NCBI GenBank assembly: GCA_022711465.1
Contig: JAKLEZ010000004.1
Coordinates: 248,001-312,000, forward strand
Reading direction: 5' to 3'
DNA length: 64,000 nt
From: Planctomycetota bacterium
Lineage (GTDB): Bacteria; Planctomycetota; Phycisphaerae; UBA1845; PWPN01
In this document: positions 37,357-45,152 of the stretch, in pieces
How positions within the stretch are numbered: the first letter of the stretch is position 1
How the letters are laid out: every line of letters starts with the position of its first letter
Made by a program: the position numbers and the translations under genes
Notes under the pieces: generated by a model
Database searches by the model: none
What the model saw: only the letters and a program-made list of their open reading frames with translations
What the model was told of the DNA's origin: nothing

Positions 37357-38430
37357 ATGCTCGCTGTTCTGACCATCATCCTTGCCGCCCTGACGCCGCA
37401 CGCGTACACCTACGATTCGGTCGGGAACCGCTCGAGCGTCCGAAGGGCGGAGAGCGATGGCTACCAGAGCCCCCGCTCCTATCTGTACGTCTACGATGCC
37501 CTGCAGCGATTGATCGAAGCCCAGAAGGGACCAACGCTCGACGAGAACGACATTCCGGTGTACTCGGGTACCGCCAGCGGCTACAGCTTCTGGAGCCTTG
37601 ACCTCCTGGGTAACTGGGCGGGAAGTGATCCGGCCAACTGGACGAACACGCTCACGTTCGGGGGACGGGAGGAGTGGAGCAGCGGGCTGACGACTCGCCT
37701 GTCGAAGATCACCCACCTGACCGATCAGTCCAACCAGATCACCGGCGTGGGAACGGGCAACGGTCCCCAGCCGGTCTACTACCTCAATGATGCCGCGGGC
37801 AACCTCGTGCTCGATGGCACCTACGTGTACCAGTACGACGCCTGGAACCGGCTCGTCCAGGTCAATCTGGTCGGTACGCTGGTCTACGATCCGACGAACC
37901 CGGACACGGATGATTTCAACGCGGCGGGACAGATCGCACCAGTCCAGGGCCATGCCATCGGTTCCGTGGTCGCCTGGAACACCTACGATGCTCTTGGCCG
38001 GTTGGTCGCGGCCGGTGAGCAAACGACAGATGGCCTCAAGACCGTCCACTATTACTACGATGGGGTTCGCCGCATCCAGGAAGTGGTCGATCCGTCCAGT
38101 CCGACCGGAACCGGTACAACCCGTGGCGAGTACGTCTACGGCCCGGACTACGTGGACGAGTTCGTTCTGCAAAGCTACTCGCTGGGTTCGGGCCAAGGCG
38201 ACCGCCAGGCCAAGATGTACATGCTCCAGGACGCCAACTACAACGTCATGGCGTTGGTGGACGCGACGGGCGGCGTGTTGGAACAGTACCAGTGGGACCC
38301 GTACGGCACGCTGGTGAGCAAGCAGACGACCGCCTCCCCCGCCCCGGTCAGAATCCTCACTGGTGCTCAAGAGGCTTCGACTTCCACACGATCTCCTTCC
38401 GGCAAACAACTACGCCCTGCGGAACCGTGA
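37357..38430 (+). pseudogene. RHS/YD-repeat protein fragment
   Basis: From about 37397 to 38345 the sequence reads as YD repeats of an RHS protein: TYDSVGNRSSV, YLYVYDALQRLIEAQ, YQYDAWNRLVQV, NTYDALGRLVAAGE, YYYDGVRRIQEV and YQWDPYGTLV. The match begins abruptly and ends at SPAPV, where intact proteins would continue into the conserved RHS core (GREL...YYRARYYDPxxGRF). Both the long N-terminal part and the core with its toxin tail are absent. The last 28 codons are unrelated and overlap the opposite-strand CsrA-like gene. This is best read as a relic. Intact RHS proteins are secreted or surface proteins that often deliver toxins. Confidence 0.8.
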
Positions 38431-38656
38431 TTCCGAGGCGAACCTTGCTCCCTTCGACTCGCACAGTCTTTACGCTGATCCCCCCATTGAGCGAGATCAA
38501 CTCATCTGCAAGCCTGAACTTCTCGCAGCGGGCGGGAACGACGCCGGGATTCACGATCTGGAAGCGAACCAGGTCGCCCAGTACCTCAAGCACCTTGACC
38601 TCGACGGCATCGCCAATCACGATCGACCCAACCGGAAGTCGCGTCACCACCAACAT
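38357..38656 (-). CDS. CsrA-like RNA-binding protein with apparent internal duplication
   Basis: The 99-residue protein begins MLVVTRLPVGSIVIGDAVEV then KVLEVLGDLVRFQI, which is collinear with CsrA strands 1 to 4 (consensus MLxLTRKxGExIxIGDxIxV, VLEVxGxxVRLGI). A stretch of about 30 residues follows (FRLADELISLNGG), then a second copy of strands 3 and 4 (SVKTVRVEGSKVRLGI) and a strand-5-like end (TVPQGVVVCRKEIV). CsrA binds GGA motifs in mRNA leaders and controls translation; the arginines of strand 1 (TR) and strand 5 (CR, usually HR) are kept. Normal CsrA has 60-70 residues. The start ATG is at 38654-38656, 50 bases after the stop of the secreted protein gene upstream. Its 3' end abuts the broken RHS gene. 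Confidence 0.7.
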   Translation of the reverse strand: MLVVTRLPVGSIVIGDAVEVKVLEVLGDLVRFQIVNPGVVPARCEKFRLADELISLNGGISVKTVRVEGSKVRLGITVPQGVVVCRKEIVWKSKPLEHQ

Positions 38657-38706
38657 GGCGGCGTATCTCTTGCAGTTGGGACCCGGTCGGGGACGAAACT
38701 GTCCCT

Positions 38707-39765
38707 CTACTTCTTCGCCTGTTCGATCAGCCACTTCCTGACGTCGTCCTTCGTCGCCGGCTCTGCTACCTGATCCGGCTGCAAGGTCCGGCGCAGCGTT
38801 TCCACATCAGGCGCCAGCGCCAGGTGCGGGCGGATCACCTCGAGGAAAAGATCGTAGTTGTAGCGGCTGTAACCGAAATTCACACCCGCCAGCGAGACGT
38901 AACGCACCCGCTTTCGCACCACATCTTGAAGAAAAGCCACCGTCTTGTCGTGGTAGATGAAGAATTGGCCCGCCGGCTTCTCCATCTCGCTGGGGTTAAT
39001 CTGCACCATCATGTTCCGCGCGCCCGCAGCCCGAAAAGCATCGAGCTGGTCCGTGTTCAGGTAATGACTAATGATCGTGCCGGGAAACCGACGCAGAAAC
39101 CAGCAATGGAAGGGCTGGGGCTTCCGCCAGATGCCGCCGATGGAATCGAGGTAGATCATGACGTCCGGGTTCACCTGCCGGCAGGAGTCAAAGAAGGCCT
39201 CCACCTCCTCCGCTATCTGCGGATTGTTGCGGTAGGCGCCGAACCACTCGATACTCAGCTTCACGACGTCCGCCCGGGCCGCCCGGGGAACCTCTGGCCC
39301 CAGCCAGCTCCGCAGCCACGGCACCAAGTGCTCCTTGTCCTTGACCGCCGGAAGCCCCGTCGGCTCGACCGCAACCATCAAGCCCCTCTCGTGAGCATAA
39401 GACACCGTGCGAAACAGGAAGTCCTTGAGCCGCGGATTCACGCCCTCGCCATCGAAAAGCCGCCCTTCGGCGGTGCGGGTGTCGTCGCCGAGGCAAAACA
39501 CGTTGAAGGCCTTCAGTGCTGCCGCTTCATCCACCCACTCCTTCATCCTCGGAAACCGCCAGACGAAGTACTCGTAGTGAGGATAGAGGTTGAAGACGTG
39601 GCTGCGCCCCTTCTCGAGATAGAGCTTGTTGAGTTCCTTGAATACCTGCGGGCTCGCCGCGTCCGCCCACACCTGGAACTCGGAAAACACGATGAACCGG
39701 TCCGGCGGATCGCTCCCCACCATCGCAGTGTTGAGCAGGACACTGAGCAGCCATTGACACAACAT
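38707..39765 (-). CDS. Secreted protein, possible TIM-barrel glycosidase-like
   Basis: The 352-residue protein has a signal peptide (MLCQWLLSVLLNTAMVGS). The mature part alternates short hydrophobic strands and helices in a way that suggests a TIM barrel: AFNVFCLGDDTR, RGLMVAVEPTG, ADVVKLSIEWFGAYRNN, DVMIYLDSIGGIW, GTIISHYLNTD and NMMVQINPSEM. Glu residues in AVEPTG and SIEWFG are at strand ends and could be catalytic acids, as in retaining glycosidases. I do not recognise a named family. The start at 39765 was chosen because it begins the signal peptide. The CsrA-like gene follows 50 bases later and may be co-transcribed. Confidence 0.7.
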   Translation of the reverse strand: MLCQWLLSVLLNTAMVGSDPPDRFIVFSEFQVWADAASPQVFKELNKLYLEKGRSHVFNLYPHYEYFVWRFPRMKEWVDEAAALKAFNVFCLGDDTRTAEGRLFDGEGVNPRLKDFLFRTVSYAHERGLMVAVEPTGLPAVKDKEHLVPWLRSWLGPEVPRAARADVVKLSIEWFGAYRNNPQIAEEVEAFFDSCRQVNPDVMIYLDSIGGIWRKPQPFHCWFLRRFPGTIISHYLNTDQLDAFRAAGARNMMVQINPSEMEKPAGQFFIYHDKTVAFLQDVVRKRVRYVSLAGVNFGYSRYNYDLFLEVIRPHLALAPDVETLRRTLQPDQVAEPATKDDVRKWLIEQAKK

Positions 39766-40067
39766 GGGTGAGTCCTCGCAAAACCGACAGACTGGTCGCC
39801 ATGGCCCGGTGTCGCACACGCGATCCCGCAGACCAGCGCGGCTCTACCGCGCTTGAACGCGAATATGCCTGCCTCAGGCCCAGAGCCCCACGCGCGGCCT
39901 GCTTCCATTTCACCGGCTGCGGTCCAGTGTACCGGCGTGCCGCCGTGGCCTTCAAGAACCCACACGGTCGGCGGCGAACCATTTGTCGGAGAGAGGCGGT
40001 GATGGACGTCGGGATGAGCATGGCACGAAGGAGACGCTCCACCGCCCCGCACATCGTGGAGATTGGG
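39766..40067. other. Gap without a recognisable gene
   Basis: These 302 bases separate two minus-strand genes. Open frames here are antisense-like and lack start signals. I see no promoter or hairpin that stands out. Confidence 0.4.
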
Positions 40068-40484
40068 CTACCCGAAAATCGCTGGCCGCCGCAGACACTC
40101 CGGCCAACCTGTCAGCCCAACCCTCGGCCTCTTCCGAAACCACGCCAGATGCGATCGGCACCGACAGCCCAACGACCCGAAACCCGGGACAGCGACTTTC
40201 CCGCCCGCCAGCCCAGCATGCAGTTCGCACTCCGCCACCGCCGTCCCCGGCAACACAAACGCCTCGACACCGTCGGCGACCATCAGAAGGTAATCGATGT
40301 GCCAGTGCATCCGCTTCTCGCGACGCAAGTGCCGCCTGACCCGCTGGACAAGGCCATTCCTGGCCGAGCCGGTATACACGTACCAGCCGGCCGGAAGCCG
40401 GCTCAGGCCAAGCCCGCCGACGCGAATCGACACCGCTCGCCGCCGCCTGACCAACAGCTGGTATGTTCCGGGGATCACAGCCAT
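40068..40484 (-). CDS. DUF123 (GIY-YIG-like) domain protein
   Basis: The 138-residue protein matches DUF123, a domain found alone or fused to endonuclease III-like proteins. It has GTYQLLVR, the core GWYVYTGSARNGLVQRVRRHLRREKRMHWHIDYLL, and the end GFGSLGCRCRSHLAWF with the conserved Cys and His. The GIY-YIG-like YVYTGSA element suggests nuclease ancestry, but the biochemical role of stand-alone DUF123 proteins is not known. A 54-residue gene with a strong ribosome binding site lies 51 bases upstream on the same strand. It sits in a region of mobile-element fragments. Confidence 0.85.
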   Translation of the reverse strand: MAVIPGTYQLLVRRRRAVSIRVGGLGLSRLPAGWYVYTGSARNGLVQRVRRHLRREKRMHWHIDYLLMVADGVEAFVLPGTAVAECELHAGLAGGKVAVPGFGSLGCRCRSHLAWFRKRPRVGLTGWPECLRRPAIFG

Positions 40485-40535
40485 GGTTGAACAGGGTAGA
40501 ACGAGTACACAACACGGACAACCGGCTGGAACGTA

Positions 40536-40700
40536 CTATCTCCCCGCCCGTTCAAGCAGCTTATCCCACCACGTGCTCTCGCCTGCCATCTTCCGCCATG
40601 CTCTGTGGAATCTCCGCTCCGATGCCCGCTGCTCCCGGACAGCCTGGTGAATCCCCTTTTCCAGTTCGCGCCGGGAGACAATCTGTATCTCATGCACCAT
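40536..40700 (-). CDS. Small charged helical protein
   Basis: The 54-residue frame starts at the ATG at 40698-40700, preceded by GGAGGT at an 8-base distance. The product (MVHEIQIVSRRELEKGIHQA, then RRFHRAWRKMAGESTWWDKL) is rich in Arg, Glu and Lys and likely a single long helix. I know no homolog. The strong binding site and placement 51 bases ahead of the DUF123 gene support translation. The opposite strand holds an ATPase fragment starting near 40727, so the gene could be part of a decayed element. Confidence 0.5.
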   Translation of the reverse strand: MVHEIQIVSRRELEKGIHQAVREQRASERRFHRAWRKMAGESTWWDKLLERAGR

Positions 40701-40726
40701 GCTTCTCAACCTCCGTGCCCGCAGGC

Positions 40727-41011
40727 ATGGGCTATGTCTTTGTGGACCAGTCGGCGTCATTACTGAGCAAGGTGGCTTTCGCTAATTCCCACGCCACACA
40801 GGCTCTGAGCCAGAAGCTCTGGGGCGACATCCAGGCCCTGACCGGGGCCATGAACCTGAACGATGAGCAGCGGGATGCCCTGAGCACGCTACCCATCGGC
40901 TCAGCCGTGGTGCGACTGGCGGACGAGTATCCTGAACCCTTCCTGGTGACCATTCCCCGATGCCCGGTCCAGGAAGGAATGATCTCGGATTCTCAGATCC
41001 GGCAACGGATG
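40727..41011 (+). pseudogene. C-terminal fragment of a HerA/VirB4-type P-loop ATPase
   Basis: The frame from MGYVFVDQSASLLSKVAFAN through LWGDIQALTGAMNLNDEQRD, ALSTLPIGSAVVRLADEYPE and PFLVTIP resembles the C-terminal part of HerA/VirB4-like ATPases, where a LP(I/V)GxA(V/L)VRL...EPFLV(R/T)IP stretch is common. The Walker motifs are missing, and upstream codons read as noise, so only a remnant of about 95 codons remains. It runs up to the end of an RHS remnant on the other strand. Family assignment is moderate. Confidence 0.5.
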
Positions 41012-41157
41012 ACAGTGTATTCCTGGATGACCTTGAGGCCGTTGTAGATGTGCCGAGTGCGTACTGGCGTCGTCGAAACCACCCCGGTGGTCGGATCCAG
41101 GTAGTCCAGGGTCTCGACCCGACGATCGAGGGCGTCAGAGGTGGCGATTCACCGCAA
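40993..41157 (-). pseudogene. Short RHS-type fragment
   Basis: On the minus strand the frame reads DRRVETLDYLDPTTGVV and then TRHIYNGLKVIQEY before a stop at 40993-40995. The pattern (R)HxYxGLxVIQE is typical of RHS/YD-repeat proteins of planctomycetes. No start or continuation is visible, so this is a relic about 50 codons long, opposite in direction to the RHS fragment at 37397-38345. Confidence 0.5.
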
Positions 41158-41254
41158 TGCCCCACCGGGCAAGAATGCGGGCGGGCGGGCGTCACTTGCG
41201 GTCCTTAAGATGAGTCTGTGAGCGTCTTCCTGCTGCCTTCGGTGATACCTCTAT

Positions 41255-41290
41255 CTAGAGAATGGCTTGTGACCCTTTATCTAAGCCCAT
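41255..41290 (-). CDS. 11-codon ORF with ideal ribosome binding site
   Basis: On the minus strand AAGGAGG (41304-41298) lies 7 bases before an ATG at 41290. The frame encodes MGLDKGSQAIL and stops. It may be a leader peptide, or the start of a gene broken by mutation just after codon 11. No promoter was identified. Confidence 0.3.
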   Translation of the reverse strand: MGLDKGSQAIL

Positions 41291-41386
41291 GACTGATCCT
41301 CCTTGATCCCGGGGCCCAATGTCCCGCATCCAACGGAAGCCTCGCTCACGGCAACTACGGTCATGCAACCCGCGCAGCTTCTGCTG

Positions 41387-41428
41387 TTGACAAAGTCAAT
41401 GCGACTAGATACACTAGACGATATCTAG
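41387..41428 (+). promoter_or_regulatory. Promoter with two dyads upstream of the pseudopilin gene
   Basis: TTGACA (41387-41392) and TACACT (41410-41415) are 17 bases apart. The -35 box is inside the palindrome TTGAC-AAA-GTCAA (41387-41399). A second inverted repeat, CTAGATA (41405-41411) and TATCTAG (41422-41428), spans the -10 box. Both are plausible operators. A further TATCTAG occurs at 41252-41258. Confidence 0.6.
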
Positions 41429-41454
41429 GGCAACACACAAGAGGAGGTAACGCG

Positions 41455-41490
41455 ATGTTCGCAACTCCGTTCCTAAGATCCAGGTCTTAA
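41455..41490 (+). CDS. Possible 11-residue leader peptide
   Basis: GAGGAGG (41441-41447) is followed 7 bases later by an ATG at 41455. The frame MFATPFLRSRS ends at 41490, 18 bases before the pseudopilin start. Its better binding site and position suggest translational coupling or attenuation of the next gene. Confidence 0.45.
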   Translation: MFATPFLRSRS

Positions 41491-41508
41491 CACAGAAGCA
41501 GTCGAGAG

Positions 41509-42381
41509 ATGAAAACCCCCCACCCCCGGACCGACGCCGCCGCCCCCCGCGGAATCAAATGTCCTATCAGTGCCTGGTTCGCCGGGAGGTCTGCATGCGG
41601 ACAGGCCGCGTTCACGCTGATCGAAGTGCTGGTGGTCGTAGCGATCATCGCGCTGTTGCTGTCGGTCCTCCTGCCGTCATTGCATCGCGCCCGCGAGCAG
41701 GGCAAGCAGGCCGTGTGCCTGGCGAACCAGCACACGCTGGCGCTGGCGTTCGTGCAGTACGCGGCCGAATTCCGCGACGCAATCGTGCCATCGTTCACCG
41801 ACCAGTACAGTTGGGTGGACTGGCCAAAGTTGCCAAACGGCCGCTACCTGACCGAGGACGAGCTGCAGCGCGCCACAGACGTCGAGGCGCACAAGCGGGC
41901 GATCCGCGACGGCAAGCTCTATCGGTATACGAAAGCGGTGGAGGTGTATCACTGCCCGTCGGACGGGCGCGACAGGCGGGTCTCTGTCGGCGGGGCGCTC
42001 GCGTACGTGACGTATTCGATGCTCAACTGCATGAACGGTGACAACGAGTGGGAGCGCGTCATCGGCGGCACGCGCGTCACCAAGCTCACCTCGGCGATCC
42101 GCCGGCCGGGCGACAAGATCGTGTTTGTCGAGGAGTCCGATCCGCGCGGGCTCAACATGGGCTCATGGGTCATGTACCTGAACCACGAGGAGTGGATCGA
42201 CCCGCTGACCGTCTGGCACCACGGCTGCAGCACGCTCGGTTTTGCCGACGGCCATGCGCTCGTACGCCGCTGGGTCGATCCGCGCACGGTGAAGATGAGC
42301 CAGCAGCAGCAGTTCTACCAGCAGGCCCAGAACAACGCCGACTGGCAATACATGAAGCGGTCGTGGACGGTCGCGCGGTAG
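41509..42381 (+). CDS. Type II secretion pseudopilin-like protein with C-terminal DGH motif
   Basis: The 290-residue protein has the prepilin signature AAFTLIEVLVVVAIIALLLS, with a Gly/Ala-Phe cleavage point and Glu5, then a long helix (LPSLHRAREQGKQAVCLANQ) and a globular domain. A region with HCPSDGRD and the motif LGFADGHALVRRW near the C-terminus identify the group found in large numbers in planctomycetes (related to DUF1559). A prepilin peptidase would cleave it, and it may form part of a pseudopilus or surface structure. The start at 41509 follows a leader ORF and a regulated-looking promoter. Two terminator hairpins follow. Base use is somewhat richer in GCG and CGC codons than neighbouring genes, hinting at a different origin. 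Confidence 0.85.
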   Translation: MKTPHPRTDAAAPRGIKCPISAWFAGRSACGQAAFTLIEVLVVVAIIALLLSVLLPSLHRAREQGKQAVCLANQHTLALAFVQYAAEFRDAIVPSFTDQYSWVDWPKLPNGRYLTEDELQRATDVEAHKRAIRDGKLYRYTKAVEVYHCPSDGRDRRVSVGGALAYVTYSMLNCMNGDNEWERVIGGTRVTKLTSAIRRPGDKIVFVEESDPRGLNMGSWVMYLNHEEWIDPLTVWHHGCSTLGFADGHALVRRWVDPRTVKMSQQQQFYQQAQNNADWQYMKRSWTVAR

Positions 42382-42414
42382 CCGGCGGAGAGCCGTGAAT
42401 GGGGCGCAAAACGT

Positions 42415-42435
42415 AAAACGGGACAGGCCCGTTTT
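42415..42435 (+). terminator. Hairpin after the pseudopilin gene
   Basis: AAAACGGG (42415-42422) pairs with CCCGTTTT (42428-42435) around a 5-base loop, 33 bases after the stop. The T-run lies in the stem, as in short intrinsic terminators. Confidence 0.5.
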
Positions 42436-42545
42436 CTGGTCCCAGCTAGGAGAAAACGGGTTGAACCGCCAAGGCGCCGAGGATTCTCTGCAAGACAACG
42501 AAGCTCCATTACAAACCCTTGTAAATACTAGAGTTTCGCGATGAG

Positions 42546-42571
42546 AAGAGGCCCCCGGAGGGGCCTCTTTT
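42546..42571 (+). terminator. Strong rho-independent terminator
   Basis: AAGAGGCCCC (42546-42555) and GGGGCCTCTT (42560-42569) form a perfect 10-base stem with the loop CGGA, followed by TT. It isolates the pseudopilin gene from the convergent DUF1501 gene. Confidence 0.85.
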
Positions 42572-42687
42572 CATAGTCTTGAAGGCATTTCATACTCCTG
42601 AACCGGTCTCACACCCCCAAGCTGGCCGGTGCCGGCGGGCGGAGTGAGCCCCGGCTTCATGCTCTGGTTGGAAAACCCGCGACGGGT

Positions 42688-43722
42688 TCACACGAGGCAG
42701 TGCAACCACCGCTCGGCCAGTTCCGCATACACGCTTCTGAAATCGACGGTGGCGACGAGGTTCCCAGCATCCGTCTCTGCCAGCGATGGCGTTCGCCCGT
42801 ACAGTCCGCCCTTGATGCCACGGCCCATGATGAACACCGGGCCAGCGGCACCATGATCCGTTCCGGCACGCGTGTTTTCTGCTGGCCGCCGGCCGAACTC
42901 CGACCAGACCATGACCAGCACGTGATCGGCCGTGCCTTGCCGCTCGAGATCGCACTGGAGCCGCGCGAGTCCGCCGCCCAGTTCTCGAAGAACGTGGGCG
43001 TGCTGCGGGAGCTGATCCTCGTGCGTATCGAAGCCGCCGACGCTAGCGAATGCCAGCCTGGGGGCAGGATGAGTCTCAGCCAGCCGAGTGACGGCGGCCA
43101 GCACCTCTTCGATCCGCCCGGCCGAGTAGGGAAGCGGGTTGGGGGTCGGAGCGTACCCGACGCTCGCGAAAGTGGCAGAGAGACAACTGAGTTGAGGGCT
43201 TGCTCGGTGGACGGCTGCGTCCCACGGGTCGGGCTCAGGATTACGATCTGTCAGCCCCTCCACCCAGATCCGGCACGAGCCGACGTGCGAGTAGTCTGGC
43301 GTCGAATAGCCTGCGCCCTGAACGATGGCAAGCTGCCCGCGCTCGTAAATCTGCGCCAGGGCCCGTAGCGATGGATGCAGGGCAACCTGCTCCCCAATGG
43401 GCACGCTTTCGCCGGCCACGCGGCTGAGGCGCGGCCGCAACTCGCGGTAGAGCGGATCGCCGCAGGGTATGACGGTATTGAGCCCGTCGTTTCCGCCGGA
43501 CAGGTGCAGCAGGACGAGCGTTTGTTCCACGTTCCGCCGTATGCCTGCCGCTTTGACGGCGCCTGCGAGCATCGATCCCGCTGCCCAGGCAAGACCGGTT
43601 TGAAGGACTCGCCGCCGCGTAGGCCTCACTGATTCGCCACGCCTTTGATCCACAGCCACCGCTCCCTTGTGTGAGACTCCTCCGATCTTACCGGTCGCTC
43701 GGCTCGCGCCGTCCGAAGTCAT
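42688..43722 (-). CDS. DUF1501 family secreted protein
   Basis: The 344-residue protein has a twin-arginine-like signal (RPTRRRVLQTGLAWAAGSML) and the sulfatase-like DUF1501 fold: LVLLHLSGGNDGLNTV, GYSTPDYSHVGSCRIWVEG, GGFDTHEDQ, VMVWSEFGRRPAEN and the metal-site-like GTDHGAAGPVFIMG. DUF1501 proteins are abundant in planctomycetes, usually paired with DUF1800 or DUF1549 proteins, and have no proven activity. Here no such partner is seen. The start overlaps the DegT-family stop by 4 bases (ATGA), so the two are co-translated and the long N-terminus is likely real. The C-terminus ends soon after VYAELAERWL, about 20 residues earlier than usual, perhaps after a late frameshift. Confidence 0.88.
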   Translation of the reverse strand: MTSDGASRATGKIGGVSHKGAVAVDQRRGESVRPTRRRVLQTGLAWAAGSMLAGAVKAAGIRRNVEQTLVLLHLSGGNDGLNTVIPCGDPLYRELRPRLSRVAGESVPIGEQVALHPSLRALAQIYERGQLAIVQGAGYSTPDYSHVGSCRIWVEGLTDRNPEPDPWDAAVHRASPQLSCLSATFASVGYAPTPNPLPYSAGRIEEVLAAVTRLAETHPAPRLAFASVGGFDTHEDQLPQHAHVLRELGGGLARLQCDLERQGTADHVLVMVWSEFGRRPAENTRAGTDHGAAGPVFIMGRGIKGGLYGRTPSLAETDAGNLVATVDFRSVYAELAERWLHCLV

Positions 43723-44945
43723 GCATGCCAGGCCTTCTGGATCTTGCGGATGGCCTCGGGGATATCAGCCAAGTCCTTCTCGTCGGCGAGCAGGATGGTC
43801 TGCCCGAGCCAGAGACTCTCCCTGCAGATTCGCTCGGTATTGGGGCAGGGCTCAACCGCGACCAGGTTGGGGTGGCGTCTCAAGACTGCCTGGGCCACCC
43901 CGTGATTGGAGACCAGGTCGTCGTAGCCGGCCGAGAAAGGGATGCCCTCGGCTTGCATGGCCCTGACGAACTCCCCACGAGACCGGCCGCCGAATGCGGA
44001 CGGGATGTATCGCATCATGCACAGGTGCCACGCGTGGTTGGTCACGTAATCCGGCAGCCGAACCGGGCGAACGCCCGTGATCCCTTTGAGTTCCTGGTTG
44101 AGGTAGCGAACCGCCCGGTTTCGCCGCTCACTTTGCGCGTCCAGAGCCTTGAGTCGCTCCTCCAGCAGTGTGGCGATGTACTCCGACGGGCGGTAGCTGT
44201 ACCCGGCCCGCGGCTGACTGAAGGTCGTTCCCTGCGGCGGCTGCCCCACGTGATGGGTGGCGTAGGCCCGGGCATAGACTTCGCCCGAGTCTGTGGCCAA
44301 GAACCCGCCTTCGCCGCAGCAGAGGTTCTTGGTCGATTGGAACGAGAACGCCCCCGCGTCGGCGAGCCTGCCGCACTTGCGCCCTTTGTACGCGGCTCCG
44401 TGGGCCTGGCAGGCGTCCTCGACCACGGTGAGGTTATGCTTGCGGGCAACGGAGATGATGGCATCCATGTCGGCCGGGTGACCCAGAATGTCCACGGGCA
44501 TGACGGCTCGCGTCTGTGGTTTGATCGCGTTCTCCAGCGCAACCGGATCCAGGCAAGCGGTTTCCGGGTCCACGTCCACGAACCGGACCGAGAAGCCCAC
44601 CTCCCAGGCCGCATGGGCGGAGGCAATGAACGTATAGTTGGGCACGATGCACTCGCCGTTGTACCCCAGCCCATCGGTGTCTGTCACGGCGCACAGGGCG
44701 AGCTTGAGTGCATTGGTCCCCGAAGTGGTCAGCAGACCGTGCTTCGCGCCGAGGTATTCGCAGTAAGCTCTGGCGAACCGCCGGCCGCGAGGCTGCGGCA
44801 AGCCCTCCGTCCTGCTGAGATAGACCTCGCGTACGGCCGGTTCCTGGCCTTTCCAGCTTTCGAGTGTGGACGGGGGCCAGCTCGGCCATGGACGGACTCG
44901 GCCGTCGTGTACCGGGGTGCCGCCTTCGATGGCCAGTTTGCTCAT
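43719..44945 (-). CDS. DegT/DnrJ/EryC1/StrS-family PLP aminotransferase
   Basis: The 408-residue enzyme belongs to the sugar aminotransferase family that adds an amino group to keto-sugars for surface glycans or antibiotics. It has LTTSGTNALKLAL, VPNYTFIASAHAAWEVGF, VVEDACQAHGAAYKGRKCG, and the PLP lysine in FSFQSTKNLCCGEGG. The N-terminus MSKLAIEGGTPVHDG is typical of a subgroup often near sugar catabolism or inositol genes. It is divergent from a paralog that starts at 45153; the two share N-terminus and lysine motif but are otherwise quite different. Its 3' end overlaps the DUF1501 gene. A GAGGAA site precedes the start. Confidence 0.93.
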   Translation of the reverse strand: MSKLAIEGGTPVHDGRVRPWPSWPPSTLESWKGQEPAVREVYLSRTEGLPQPRGRRFARAYCEYLGAKHGLLTTSGTNALKLALCAVTDTDGLGYNGECIVPNYTFIASAHAAWEVGFSVRFVDVDPETACLDPVALENAIKPQTRAVMPVDILGHPADMDAIISVARKHNLTVVEDACQAHGAAYKGRKCGRLADAGAFSFQSTKNLCCGEGGFLATDSGEVYARAYATHHVGQPPQGTTFSQPRAGYSYRPSEYIATLLEERLKALDAQSERRNRAVRYLNQELKGITGVRPVRLPDYVTNHAWHLCMMRYIPSAFGGRSRGEFVRAMQAEGIPFSAGYDDLVSNHGVAQAVLRRHPNLVAVEPCPNTERICRESLWLGQTILLADEKDLADIPEAIRKIQKAWHA

Positions 44946-45152
44946 GGGCGTTCCTCGGGCTAGGCTACTTGGCGGACCTGACGTGCGTTTAGTCTCGCCG
45001 CCGGCGGGACATTGTCAAGGCCCGACTTGTTCCCCCACGACACGCGTGCGATCACGCAGCGGTGGGGGCATGGGCGGGCGACGGGGGCTGCGGGCTGGGA
45101 AGGGGGTACAGCCCGAAGCATGTGGTTTTGGGTGCTGAGTCGAGGCGCGACA

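Noticed and set aside
44946..45152. A TTGACA on the minus strand between the divergent aminotransferase genes
   Set aside because: The nearest -10-like sequence is 19-21 bases away, too far for a confident promoter call.
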